Shown here: positions 38,521-47,187 of the stretch, piece by piece
Position numbering within the stretch: the first letter of the stretch is position 1
Layout: each line of letters opens with the position of its first letter
Source of the DNA: Coralloluteibacterium stylophorae
Lineage (GTDB): Bacteria > Pseudomonadota > Gammaproteobacteria > Xanthomonadales > Xanthomonadaceae
DNA: 64,000 bases
Direction of reading: 5' to 3'
NCBI RefSeq assembly: GCF_018122625.2
Contig: NZ_JAGQFT020000009.1
Location: 62,001-126,000, forward strand
Position numbers and translations under genes: made by a program
Notes under the pieces: generated by a model
What the model was told of the DNA's origin: nothing
The model's database searches: none
Seen by the model: the letters and a program-made list of their open reading frames with translations, nothing else

Positions 38521-38550
38521 GAAACGCCTCGGCCCACGCCGGGGCGTTTC
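38521..38550 (+). terminator. Terminator-like hairpin between riboswitch and start codon
   Basis: GAAACGCCTCGG, loop CCCACG, CCGGGGCGTTTC, with one G-T pair, followed by GCTTATCC. It lies 25 bp before the TerC ATG and may be the off-state terminator of the riboswitch. Confidence 0.65.
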
Positions 38551-38574
38551 GCTTATCCAGGACCCCTGACCCGC

Positions 38575-39549
38575 ATGACTACGATCGGAACTCCCCTGAT
38601 GTGGACGGTCTTCGTCGTCCTCATCCTCGTCGCCCTCGCCGTCGACCTCCTCGTCCTGCAGCGCAACGGCGCCCACAAGGTGTCCACGCGCGAGGCGCTG
38701 CTGTGGAGCATCGCCTGGATCGCGCTGGCGATGCTGTTCAACCTCGGACTGTGGTGGTACCTCGGCACGACACTGCCGCCGGCCGACGCGCAGCGGATCT
38801 CGATGGAGTTCCTCACCGGCTACCTGGTGGAGAAGGCGCTGGCGGTCGACAACATCTTCGTGTTCCTGATGGTGTTCGGCTACTTCGCGGTCCCGGCCGA
38901 GCAGCAGCAGCGCGCGCTCATCATCGGCATCATCGGCGCGATCGTGCTGCGCGCGATCCTGATCTTCATCGGCGCCGCCCTGATCGCGCAGTTCCACTGG
39001 ATCCTCTACGTCTTCGGCGTGTTCCTGGTCCTGACCGGCGCGAAGATGCTGTTCTCGGCGGGCGACCCGCCCTCGCTGGACGACAACCCGGCGCTGAAGT
39101 TGATGCGCAGGCACCTCAAGCTCACCGACCGCTTCCACGGCAATGCGCTGGTGGTGCGCGAGGGTGGCATCCGCCGCTACACGCCGCTGTTCGTGGTGAT
39201 GATCCTGATCGCGGTGACCGACGTGATCTTCGCCGTGGATTCGATCCCGGCGATCTTCGCGATCACCACCGATCCCTTCATCGTGCTGACCTCGAACGTC
39301 TTCGCCGTGCTCGGCCTGCGCGCGCTGTATTTCCTGCTCGCCGGCATGGCCGAGAAGTTCCACCTGCTCGGCTACGGCCTGGCCCTGGTGCTGGTGTTCA
39401 TCGGCACCAAGATGCTGATCGTCGACGTCTACAAGATCCCGATCGGCATCGCGCTGGGCGTGGTCGCGCTGCTGGTCGGCGGCGCGATGCTGGCCAGCGT
39501 GCTGATGCCGAAGAAGGAACCGCCGGCGCAGCCGCCCGGGGTCGGCTGA
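38575..39549 (+). CDS. TerC/Alx family membrane protein, probable Mn2+ exporter
   Basis: A 324-aa protein with about eight membrane helices. Acidic in-membrane motifs typical of TerC/Alx are visible: V-D-N-I-F-V-F-L-M-V-F (about residues 96-106) and T-D-V-I-F-A-V-D-S-I-P-A-I-F-A-I-T (about 215-231). Alx-type members export Mn2+. The yybP-ykoY riboswitch in its leader supports this role, since it would switch the gene on when Mn2+ is high. A hairpin follows the stop, before the convergent kduD gene. Confidence 0.9.
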   Translation: MTTIGTPLMWTVFVVLILVALAVDLLVLQRNGAHKVSTREALLWSIAWIALAMLFNLGLWWYLGTTLPPADAQRISMEFLTGYLVEKALAVDNIFVFLMVFGYFAVPAEQQQRALIIGIIGAIVLRAILIFIGAALIAQFHWILYVFGVFLVLTGAKMLFSAGDPPSLDDNPALKLMRRHLKLTDRFHGNALVVREGGIRRYTPLFVVMILIAVTDVIFAVDSIPAIFAITTDPFIVLTSNVFAVLGLRALYFLLAGMAEKFHLLGYGLALVLVFIGTKMLIVDVYKIPIGIALGVVALLVGGAMLASVLMPKKEPPAQPPGVG

Positions 39550-39550
39550 G

Positions 39551-39580
39551 CGGAACCGGGACGGAACGAACCCGGTTCTG
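39551..39580. terminator. Stem-loop between the TerC gene and kduD
   Basis: CGGAACCGGG (39551-39560), loop ACGGAACGAA, CCCGGTTCTG (39571-39580), with one G-T pair. It sits between the convergent genes. Confidence 0.6.
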
Positions 39581-39596
39581 CGTTCCAGGCTCGCCC

Positions 39597-40364
39597 TCAG
39601 CGCGCCAGCCAGCCCCCGTCCACCGGCAGCACCGCACCGTTGACGTAGTCGGCGGCCCGCGACGCCAGGAACACCGCCGCGCCGCCCAGGTCGGAGGGTT
39701 CGCCCCAGCGCCCGGCGGGGATGCGGGCGAGGATGTCGCGGCTGCGCTCGGGATCGTCGCGCAGCGCCTGGGTGTTGTTGGTGGCGTAGTAGCCCGGGGC
39801 GATCGCGTTGACGTTGATGCCCTTGCCCGCCCACTCGTTGGCCAGCAGGCGGGTGATGCCGAGCAGGCCGGACTTGCTCGCGGTGTAGGAGGGCACGCGG
39901 ATGCCACCCTGGAACGACAGCAGCGAGGCGATGTTGACGATCTTGCCGCCACGCCCGGCCGCGACCCAGGTCCGCGCCACCGCCTGCGAGAGGAAGAACA
40001 CGGTCTTGAGGTTGACGCCCATCACCGCGTCCCAGTCGGCTTCGGTGAAGTCCAGCGCGTCGGCACGGCGGATGGTGCCGGCGTTGTTGACCAGGATGTC
40101 GACCGGCGCGTCGAGGGCGGCATTGCCGCGCTCGACGATGTCGGCGACGTGGGTCGCCTCGTCGAGCGCGGCCTCGACCCAGTGGCAGCGCCGCCCGGCA
40201 GCGGCGACCGCGGCCTGCGTCTCGCTCGGCGCGCTGCGGCCGACCGCGATGACGTCGGCGCCGGCCTGCGCCAGCGCCACCGCGATGCCCTGGCCGAGGC
40301 CGGTGTTGGCGCCGGTGACCATCGCCACGCGGCCGTCCAGCGAGAACGGATTCGACGTCGTCAT
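39597..40364 (-). CDS. kduD: 2-dehydro-3-deoxy-D-gluconate 5-dehydrogenase KduD
   Basis: A 255-aa SDR enzyme that reduces 2,5-diketo-3-deoxygluconate to 2-keto-3-deoxygluconate (KDG) in unsaturated uronate breakdown. Cofactor motif T-G-A-N-T-G-L-G (17-24), N-N-A-G (93-96), and the Ser147-Tyr160-Lys164 triad (Y-T-A-S-K) are intact. It directly follows kduI (5 bp apart) and uxaC upstream, so uxaC-kduI-kduD forms an operon. An operator-like box precedes uxaC. Confidence 0.93.
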   Translation of the reverse strand: MTTSNPFSLDGRVAMVTGANTGLGQGIAVALAQAGADVIAVGRSAPSETQAAVAAAGRRCHWVEAALDEATHVADIVERGNAALDAPVDILVNNAGTIRRADALDFTEADWDAVMGVNLKTVFFLSQAVARTWVAAGRGGKIVNIASLLSFQGGIRVPSYTASKSGLLGITRLLANEWAGKGINVNAIAPGYYATNNTQALRDDPERSRDILARIPAGRWGEPSDLGGAAVFLASRAADYVNGAVLPVDGGWLAR

Positions 40365-40369
40365 GGCGC

Positions 40370-41218
40370 TCACTTCAGTTGGCAGATGTCGAGGACGTGC
40401 ATGTCGGTGTAGTCGAGGTTCTCGCCGCCCATCGCCCAGATGAAGGTGTAGTTGGAGGTGCCGGCGCCCATGTGGATCGACCACGGCGGCGACACCACCG
40501 CTTCGCGGTCCTGCATCACGATGTGGCGCATGTCCTCGGGCTGGCCCATGAAGTGCATCACGCGCTGGTCGGCGCCGAGGTCGAAGTAGAAATAGACCTC
40601 GCTGCGACGGTCGTGCAGGTGCGGCGGCATGGTGTTCCAGACGCTGCCCGGCTTGAGGATGGTCAGGCCCAGCAGCAGCTGCGAGGACTTGCAGGTCTGC
40701 GGCACGATGTACTGGTAGATCGTGCGCTCGTTGGAGGTCTCCAGCGCGCCACGCTCCAGCGGCACCGCGTCGGCGATCGAGATCTTCTTGACCTCGAAGC
40801 GCGCGTGTGCCGGCGTCGAGGCGAGGTAGAAGCGCGCCGGGTCGGCGCCGTCGACCGACTCGAAGCTCACCTCCTTGCAGCCCATCGGGATGTAGAGGCC
40901 GTCCTTCGGCGCGAGGTCGTAGGCGGTGCCGTCGACGACGATGCGGCCCGCGCCGCCGCCGACGTTCACCGCGCCGAGCTCACGGCGCTCCAGGAACGGA
41001 TGGCCCTTGGCCGAGTCCGGCTCGCTCTGCACCGGCAGCGCCACCGGCTTCGACACCGGCGCGGCACCGCCGATCACGAAGCGCTCGTAGTGGGTGTAGT
41101 TGAGGCGGATGGCGTCGGCCTGGAACAGGTCGCCGATCAGGTAACGGTCGCGCAGCTGCTCGTTGCTGACGCCCGCCATCATGTCCGGGTGGGTGGCGTG
41201 GTAGGTCTTGCAGTACAT
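40370..41218 (-). CDS. kduI: 5-dehydro-4-deoxy-D-glucuronate isomerase KduI
   Basis: A 282-aa cupin-fold zinc isomerase that converts 5-keto-4-deoxyuronate, the product of pectate and unsaturated-uronide cleavage, to 2,5-diketo-3-deoxygluconate. The expected zinc ligands His200, His202, Glu207 ([10 protein letters not shown]) and His249 are present. The size matches the E. coli enzyme closely. It lies 50 bp after uxaC. Confidence 0.95.
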   Translation of the reverse strand: MYCKTYHATHPDMMAGVSNEQLRDRYLIGDLFQADAIRLNYTHYERFVIGGAAPVSKPVALPVQSEPDSAKGHPFLERRELGAVNVGGGAGRIVVDGTAYDLAPKDGLYIPMGCKEVSFESVDGADPARFYLASTPAHARFEVKKISIADAVPLERGALETSNERTIYQYIVPQTCKSSQLLLGLTILKPGSVWNTMPPHLHDRRSEVYFYFDLGADQRVMHFMGQPEDMRHIVMQDREAVVSPPWSIHMGAGTSNYTFIWAMGGENLDYTDMHVLDICQLK

Positions 41219-41268
41219 GGCGACTCCTTGCGAAAGCTTCAGGGGGCGTGTGGGACCGGCCGGCGCGA

Positions 41269-42681
41269 TCAGAGCTTGTAGGCGCGCTTGGGCAGGTTGT
41301 AGGCGAGATCCACCGCCACCTCGGCGGCGGCGTCCTCGTCCAGGCGGTGCTCGGCGACCAGGCGCGCGAGCCAGGCGCAGTCGATCCGGCGCGCGGTGTC
41401 GTGACGGGCCGGGATCGACAGGAAGGCGCGGGTGTCGTCGTTGAAGCCGACGGTGTTGTAGAAGCCCGCGGTCTCGGTGGTCTGCTCGCGGAAGCGCATC
41501 AGGCCTTCCGGCGAATCGTGGAACCACCAGGCCGGGCCGAGCTTGAGCGCCGGGTAGTGCCCGGCCAGCGGCGCAAGCTCACGGCTATAGCTGGTCTCGT
41601 CGAGGGTGAACACGATGATCGAGAGGCGCGGGTCGTTGCCGTAGCGGCCGAGCAGCGGCTGCAGCGCGCGCACGTACTCGGTGCCGCTCGGGATGTCGGC
41701 GCCCTTGTCGCGGCCGTAGCTCGAGAACAGGGTGGTGTTGTGGTTGCGGAAGGCGCCCGGGTGGATCTGCAGCACGAAGCCGTCGTCCAGGCTCATGCGC
41801 GCCATCTCGGTCAGCATCTGCGCGCGGAACAGCTCCGCGTCCTCCGCACCGGCCTTGCCGGCGACCACGCGCGCGAACAGCGTCTCGGCCTCGGCCGGCG
41901 CCAGGTCGGCGGTGCGCGCGGTCGGATGGCCGTGGTCGCTGGAGGTGGTGCCGACCGCGGCGAAGTCGGCGCGGCGTTTGCGGTGCGCGGCGAGATAGCC
42001 GCTCCAGGAGTGGGTGTCCTCGCCGGTGATCTCGGCGAAGCGTGCCAGGGCGCTCTGGAACTGCTCGTGCTCGGGATCGATCACCGCGTCCGGGCGATAG
42101 GCGCTGATCACGCGGCCGGACCAGTCGCTGTCGCGGATCGCCTCGTGGTGCGCGAGCGAGTCGATCGGCGACTCGGTGGTCGCGATCAGCTCGATGTTGT
42201 AGCGCTCGAACAGCGCGCGCGGGCGGAACTCCGGGGTGCGCAGCGCGGCGTCGATGGTGTCGTAGTAGTGGTCGGCGGTGTCGGCGTCGAGCTGCACCTC
42301 GAGCCCGAACACCTTCGAGAACACCCAGGCCAGCCAGCCCGAGGACGGGGTGCCGCGGAACAGGTGCTGGTTCGCCGCGAACAGGCGCCAGGCCGCACGC
42401 GGGTCGGCCTGCGACGGCCCCGCCAGCGAGGGCACGCCCAGGTCTTCCAGCGCGATGCCCTGGCTGTAGAGCATGCGGTAGAGGTAGTGGTCGGGTGCGA
42501 GCAGCAGCTCGGTCGGATTGGAGAACGCCTCGTTGCGTGCGAACCACGAGGGATCGGTGTGCCCGTGCGGGCTGATGATCGGCAGCGCACGCACATGCGC
42601 ATACAGCCGCTTCGCGATCGCGCGGGTGGTCGGATCGGCGGGAAACAGGCGGTCGTCGTGGAGGACCAGCGGCTTGGACAT
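41269..42681 (-). CDS. uxaC: Glucuronate/galacturonate isomerase UxaC
   Basis: A 470-aa uronate isomerase interconverting D-glucuronate/fructuronate and D-galacturonate/tagaturonate. The N-terminal metal motif S-P-H-G-H-T-D (about residues 37-43), then [20 protein letters not shown] near the C-terminus, are diagnostic. It is the first gene of uxaC-kduI-kduD; a LacI-type operator at 42737-42751 overlaps the probable -35 region. Confidence 0.95.
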   Translation of the reverse strand: MSKPLVLHDDRLFPADPTTRAIAKRLYAHVRALPIISPHGHTDPSWFARNEAFSNPTELLLAPDHYLYRMLYSQGIALEDLGVPSLAGPSQADPRAAWRLFAANQHLFRGTPSSGWLAWVFSKVFGLEVQLDADTADHYYDTIDAALRTPEFRPRALFERYNIELIATTESPIDSLAHHEAIRDSDWSGRVISAYRPDAVIDPEHEQFQSALARFAEITGEDTHSWSGYLAAHRKRRADFAAVGTTSSDHGHPTARTADLAPAEAETLFARVVAGKAGAEDAELFRAQMLTEMARMSLDDGFVLQIHPGAFRNHNTTLFSSYGRDKGADIPSGTEYVRALQPLLGRYGNDPRLSIIVFTLDETSYSRELAPLAGHYPALKLGPAWWFHDSPEGLMRFREQTTETAGFYNTVGFNDDTRAFLSIPARHDTARRIDCAWLARLVAEHRLDEDAAAEVAVDLAYNLPKRAYKL

Positions 42682-42712
42682 GGGCGCGGCATCGAGAGGA
42701 TGGACGCACCCA

Positions 42713-42718
42713 ATGATA
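42713..42718 (-). promoter_or_regulatory. -10 of the uxaC promoter
   Basis: TATCAT on the minus strand. TTACCA, 17 bp further upstream at 42736-42741, would be the -35 and is part of the operator, so repressor binding would block RNA polymerase. Confidence 0.5.
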
Positions 42719-42736
42719 GCGGTGGACACCCGCTTT

Positions 42737-42751
42737 GGTAACCGGTGTCAT
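42737..42751 (-). promoter_or_regulatory. Uronate operator A (uxaC promoter)
   Basis: ATGACACCGGTTACC read on the minus strand; identical to operator B over all 15 bases. It lies 56 bp upstream of the uxaC start codon. It is a probable site for the adjacent LacI-family regulator. Confidence 0.7.
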
Positions 42752-42868
42752 CGCTGCACTGCAGCGCGCCCGCGAGGCGCTGGGGAAGCGCGGCGGGCCG
42801 CTCCGACTGCTGCAGCGCGCAAGTTTCGCACCGCGCTCCGCGCCTGCGGTGCGGCTGCGCCGGCGGGC

Positions 42869-43945
42869 TCAGCGTGCCGGCGGCTGGCAGGAATCGCGCA
42901 CGGCGAGGTAGGGCGTGAGCGTCCCCGCCGGGGCCGGCGCCGTGGCCATCAGCTGAGCGGCCGCCTGCCGGCCCATGTCGCGGATCGGCAGGCGCACCGT
43001 GGTCAGCGGCGGCCACAGCCGCGATGCCAGCGGGCTGTCGTCGAAACCGACGATGGACACGTCCTCGGGCACCTTGAGGCCGAGCCGGTAGGCGGCCTTG
43101 TAGGCGCCGGCGGCCATCTCGTCGTTGCAGGCGAAGATCGCGGTCGGGCGCGGCCGCAGCGCCAGCAGGCGTTCGGCGCAGGCGACGCCGGATTCGAAGG
43201 TGTAGCCGCCCTCGGCCACGTGCGTCGGCGGCAGCACGATCCCGCGCTTCTCGAGCGCCTCGGTGAAGCCGCCGCCGCGCTCGTGCGCGGAGCGGTAGGT
43301 CGACGGGCCGGCGATCAGCGCGACGTTGCGGTGGCCGAGCGAGTCCAGGTATTGCGCCACCTCCCCGGCGGCCTCGCGGTCGTTGGACACGACCATGTGC
43401 GGCGCGTCGTCGAGCGGCACCGACGCCACCCGCACGTAGCGCACGCCGAGCGCGCGCAGGGCCTCGGCGAGGTCGGGGTTCTCCGACACCGGCGGCAGCA
43501 GGATCACCCCGTGCAGCTTCTGCCGCTGCACGAACTGGCGCACGCCCTCGATGAACTCGCCGCTGCGGCTGTCGCAGGGATGCACGACGAGCTCGAAGCC
43601 GGAGTCGCGCAGGGTGTCGAGCGCGCCGTTCTGCACGTGCACGATGTACTGCGCGTTGGGGTTGTCGTAGACCATGCCGATCAGGAACGAGCGCCGGAAC
43701 GCGAGGCCGCGGGCCTGCGGATCGGGCACGTAGCCGACCTGGCGCATCAGCGCGGTGACGCGGTCGCGGGTGTCGGGGCGCACCAGCGGCGAGGCGTTGA
43801 TCACCCGCGACACGGTCTTCTTCGACACGCCCGCGAGGCGCGCGATGTCGTTGATGGTCACGACGCTGCCCGGCAGCGGCAGGCCGGCCTCGACGCCGTC
43901 CGCCGGCGCGGTCCTGGCGGCGCTCTTGCTGCGGGATGCGGTCAT
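42869..43945 (-). CDS. LacI family regulator of uronate/pectin catabolism (KdgR/UxuR-like)
   Basis: A 358-aa repressor. After a 30-aa Ala/Arg/Ser-rich N-terminal extension comes the LacI helix-turn-helix V-T-I-N-D-I-A-R-L-A-G-V-S-K-K-T-V-S-R-V-I (about residues 30-50), then a periplasmic-binding-like effector domain (about 88-355) with V-S-I-V-G-F-D-D-S-P-L-A. It sits between uxaC and uxaA; the operator boxes at both flanking promoters and at three more promoters in the island (42737, 44098, 53396, 53429, 54876) point to it as local master regulator. The effector is probably KDG or a uronate (inference). Confidence 0.9.
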   Translation of the reverse strand: MTASRSKSAARTAPADGVEAGLPLPGSVVTINDIARLAGVSKKTVSRVINASPLVRPDTRDRVTALMRQVGYVPDPQARGLAFRRSFLIGMVYDNPNAQYIVHVQNGALDTLRDSGFELVVHPCDSRSGEFIEGVRQFVQRQKLHGVILLPPVSENPDLAEALRALGVRYVRVASVPLDDAPHMVVSNDREAAGEVAQYLDSLGHRNVALIAGPSTYRSAHERGGGFTEALEKRGIVLPPTHVAEGGYTFESGVACAERLLALRPRPTAIFACNDEMAAGAYKAAYRLGLKVPEDVSIVGFDDSPLASRLWPPLTTVRLPIRDMGRQAAAQLMATAPAPAGTLTPYLAVRDSCQPPAR

Positions 43946-44093
43946 CGGCGCGCTCGCGTGGCGCGACGCGCCGGGAGCGGCATTTAAGCATGCGTTGTCC
44001 CGCGTCGGGACATCCGCGCCGTCTCCCGCCGCACCGCGCCGCCGGGACGATGTTTTCGCTGCGCTGCGGCTCGACACGGCGGCGGTCCCTCGT

Positions 44094-44099
44094 TCTAAT
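44094..44099 (+). promoter_or_regulatory. -10-like TCTAAT of uxaA
   Basis: TCTAAT overlaps the first bases of operator B (44098-44112), 43 bp before the uxaA ATG. Confidence 0.4.
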
Positions 44100-44112
44100 G
44101 ACACCGGTTACC
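44098..44112 (+). promoter_or_regulatory. Uronate operator B (uxaA promoter)
   Basis: ATGACACCGGTTACC, identical to operator A. It lies in the intergenic region between the divergent LacI-family gene and uxaA, so it may control both. Confidence 0.7.
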
Positions 44113-44142
44113 AGACTAGCGCGCCGGGGCGCCGCCTGCCCA

Positions 44143-45687
44143 ATGTCCAGCACTGCCGACTCCGCCACGGCTTCCGCCTCCGGCACAGCGCCACGCGCGC
44201 TGCAGGTCGCGTCGCGCGACGAGGTCGCGGTGGCGGTCGTGGACCTGCAGGCCGGCGAACGCATCGAGGTCGGCGGCGGCGCGGTGACGCTCGCGGACGG
44301 CATCCCGCGCGGGCACAAGTTCGCCCTGCGCGCCATCGCCGCCGGCGCACCGGTGCACAAGTACGGCTTCCCGATCGGCACCGCGACCGCGGCGATCGAA
44401 CCCGGCCGCCACGTGCACAGCCACAACCTGGCCACGGCGCTGTCGGGCGAACTCGACTACACATGGGCGCCCGCGCCCGCGTCCGTGTCCGCCGCGGCAG
44501 CGGCGCAGGCGGCGGCGGAGCCCGGCTTCGACGGCTACCGCCGTGCCGATGGCCGCGTCGGCACCCGCAACGAGGTCTGGGTGCTGTGCACGGTCGGCTG
44601 CGTCAGCCGCATCGCGCAGCGCGTCGCCGAGGCCGCGTCGCGCGAGTTCGCCGGGCGCATCGACGGCGTGGTGCCGATCGTGCATCCCTTCGGCTGCTCG
44701 CAGCTCGGCGATGACCTCGACCGCACCGGGCGCATGCTCGCCGCGCTCGCGCGCCATCCCAACGCCGGCGGCGTGCTGCTGATCGGGCTCGGCTGCGAAT
44801 CGCTGCAGCTCAAGCGCCTGATCGAGTCGCTCGGGCCGATGGACCCGGCGCGGATCCGCTCCTTCAATGCGCAGCAGAGCGCCGACGAGATCGCCGACGG
44901 CCTGCAGGCGGTGGCCGAGCTGGTCGAGACCCTGCAGCACGACCGCCGCGAACGCTGCCCGCTGTCGGACCTCGTCCTCGGGCTCAAGTGCGGCGGCTCC
45001 GACGCCTTCAGCGGCATCACCGCCAACCCGCTGGTCGGGCGCATGGCCGATCGCGTCGCCGACGCCGGCGGTACCCCGGTGCTGACAGAGATCCCGGAGA
45101 TCTTCGGCGCCGAGCACCTGCTGATGGAGCGTGCCGCCAGCCGCGAGGTGTTCGACGGCATGGTCGCGGTGGTCAACGACTTCAAGCGCTACTTCCTCGA
45201 CTATGGCCAGCCGGTCAGCGAGAACCCCTCGCCCGGCAACATCGCCGGCGGCATCACCACGCTGGAGGAGAAGTCGCTGGGCGCAGTGCAGAAGGGCGGC
45301 CACGCGACGGTGACCCAGGTGCTGCGCTACGGCGAGCGGACCGGCGCGAAGGGACTGGCCCTGCTCGAGGCGCCGGGCAACGACGCCGTTTCCTGCACCG
45401 CGCTCACTGCCGCCGGCGCCACGCTCATCCTGTTCACCACCGGGCGCGGCACGCCGCTGGGCTTCCCGGTGCCGACGCTGAAGCTGGCCTCCAATTCCAA
45501 GCTGGCCGCGGCCAAGCCGACCTGGATCGACTTCGACGCCGGCGCGGTGCTCGGCGGCAGGCCGATGGAGGCCGTCGCCGACGACCTCATGGACCTGGTG
45601 CTGGCCACCGCCTCCGGCCGCCAGGCCAACAACGAGCGCAACGGCGAGCGCGAGATCGCCCTCTGGAAGAATGGAGTGACGCTGTGA
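44143..45687 (+). CDS. uxaA: Altronate dehydratase UxaA
   Basis: A 514-aa iron-dependent dehydratase converting D-altronate to KDG in galacturonate catabolism. An N-terminal SAF domain (about residues 15-110) is followed by the large dehydratase domain with V-H-P-F-G-C-S-Q and L-G-L-K-C-G-G-S-D-A-F-S-G-I-T-A-N-P, the catalytic stretch. The ATG at 44143 was chosen at the beginning of similarity; the -10 and operator lie just upstream. Its TGA overlaps the GTG of the next gene. Confidence 0.93.
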   Translation: MSSTADSATASASGTAPRALQVASRDEVAVAVVDLQAGERIEVGGGAVTLADGIPRGHKFALRAIAAGAPVHKYGFPIGTATAAIEPGRHVHSHNLATALSGELDYTWAPAPASVSAAAAAQAAAEPGFDGYRRADGRVGTRNEVWVLCTVGCVSRIAQRVAEAASREFAGRIDGVVPIVHPFGCSQLGDDLDRTGRMLAALARHPNAGGVLLIGLGCESLQLKRLIESLGPMDPARIRSFNAQQSADEIADGLQAVAELVETLQHDRRERCPLSDLVLGLKCGGSDAFSGITANPLVGRMADRVADAGGTPVLTEIPEIFGAEHLLMERAASREVFDGMVAVVNDFKRYFLDYGQPVSENPSPGNIAGGITTLEEKSLGAVQKGGHATVTQVLRYGERTGAKGLALLEAPGNDAVSCTALTAAGATLILFTTGRGTPLGFPVPTLKLASNSKLAAAKPTWIDFDAGAVLGGRPMEAVADDLMDLVLATASGRQANNERNGEREIALWKNGVTL

Positions 45688-47177
45688 ACGCAGTCCCGGA
45701 TGCGACCGACCGCCCCGCGCTGGCCCGCGCGAGCCTCGCCCAGGCCAGCGCGGCCACCCGGCGGCCGGGCTACGACCCCGACGCGGTCGCGATCGGCATC
45801 GTCCATCTCGGCCCCGGCGCTTTCCATCGCGCGCACCAGGCCGAGTTCGCCGACAGCGTGCTGGCGTCCGATCCGCGCTGGGGCATCTGTGCGGTGTCGC
45901 TGCACAGCACCGGCGTGCGCGATGCGCTGATGCCGCAGGACGGCCTGTACACCGCCGCCACGCTCGATGCCGAGATCGGCTTCCGCGTGATCGGCTCGAT
46001 CCGCGAGGTGCTGGTGGCGCCCGAGGATCCCGAGCGCGTGCTCGCGCGGCTGGCCGCGGCGGGGACCCACCTGGTCACCCTGACCATCACCGAGAAGGGC
46101 TACTGCCTGGACGCGGACGGCGCGCTCGACGCGACGCACCCGGACGTCGCCCACGATCGCGCGCATCCGCACATCCCGCGCAGCGCGATCGGCTACCTGG
46201 TCGAGGGCCTGCGCCGGCGCCGCGCCGCCGGACTCGCGCCGTTCACGGTGCTGAGCTGCGACAACCTCGTCGACAACGGCCATCGCCTCGGCGCCGCGGT
46301 GCGCGCCCTGGCCGCGGCCAACGACCGCGGCCTCGCCGCCTGGATCGAGAGCGAGGGCGCGTTCCCGCGCACGATGGTCGACAGCATCGTGCCCGCCACC
46401 GACGACGCGCTGCGCGCGCGCGTGGCCGCGGCCACCGGCCTGCGCGATGCCTGGCCGGTGCAGCGCGAGGCCTTCACCCAATGGGTGATCGAAGATCGCG
46501 CCTGCGGGCCGATGCCGGATCTGGCGGCGGTCGGCGCGACCCTCACCGACGACGTGCCGGCCTACGTGCAGGCCAAGCTGCGCCTGCTCAACGGCGCGCA
46601 CTCGACGCTCGCCTACCTCGGCCTGCTCGCCGGGCATGCGAGCGTGGGCGAGGCCATGGACGACGCCGCGCTCGCGGGCTTCGTGCGCGTGCTGATGCGC
46701 GAGGACATCCTGCCGTCGCTGCGCGCGCCGCAGGGGCTGGACCTGGACGCCTACGTCGATGCCGTGCTCGCACGCTTCCGCAATCCCAGCATCCGCCACG
46801 CACTGGCGCAGATCGCCTGGGACGGCTCGCAGAAGCTGCCGTTCCGCCTGTTCGGCACCATCGCCGACGCGCTGGCCGCCGGACGCGGGATCGACCGCCT
46901 GTGCCTGCCGGTCGCGGCGTGGATGCACTTCGTGCGCCAGCGCGCCGGGGCCGGCGAGCGCGTGACCGATCCGCTGGCCGAGCGGCTGTTCGAACTCGGC
47001 CGCGCCTGCGACGGCAGCGCAGCCGCGGACGTGCCGCGCTTCCTCGCGCTGCACGACGTGTTCCCGCCCGCGCTGCGCGAGTCGCCAGCGTTCCGCGAGG
47101 CGCTGGCGCAGGCCTACGACTGCCTGCGCGTGCCCGGCTGCGTCGGCCAGGTACTGCGTCAGTTCCAGCCGGTCTGA
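45684..47177 (+). CDS. uxuB: Mannitol dehydrogenase family uronate reductase (UxuB-like)
   Basis: A 497-aa polyol dehydrogenase-type enzyme. The N-terminal G-I-V-H-L-G-P-G-A-F-H-R-A-H-Q motif is typical of fructuronate reductase (UxuB), rather than tagaturonate reductase (UxaB). The conserved catalytic region K-L-R-L-L-N-G-A-H-S is present near residue 296. The start is GTG within the uxaA stop (GTGA). Sitting next to uxaA (altronate), it would be expected to make altronate from tagaturonate, so its substrate could differ from the name. Confidence 0.85.
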   Translation: MNAVPDATDRPALARASLAQASAATRRPGYDPDAVAIGIVHLGPGAFHRAHQAEFADSVLASDPRWGICAVSLHSTGVRDALMPQDGLYTAATLDAEIGFRVIGSIREVLVAPEDPERVLARLAAAGTHLVTLTITEKGYCLDADGALDATHPDVAHDRAHPHIPRSAIGYLVEGLRRRRAAGLAPFTVLSCDNLVDNGHRLGAAVRALAAANDRGLAAWIESEGAFPRTMVDSIVPATDDALRARVAAATGLRDAWPVQREAFTQWVIEDRACGPMPDLAAVGATLTDDVPAYVQAKLRLLNGAHSTLAYLGLLAGHASVGEAMDDAALAGFVRVLMREDILPSLRAPQGLDLDAYVDAVLARFRNPSIRHALAQIAWDGSQKLPFRLFGTIADALAAGRGIDRLCLPVAAWMHFVRQRAGAGERVTDPLAERLFELGRACDGSAAADVPRFLALHDVFPPALRESPAFREALAQAYDCLRVPGCVGQVLRQFQPV

Positions 47178-47187
47178 AGCGCCGGGC

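Noticed and set aside
42869-44104. Longer LacI-family product starting at 44104
   Set aside because: The extra 53 residues are low-complexity and would run through operator B and the uxaA promoter; the ATG at 43945 is more likely.
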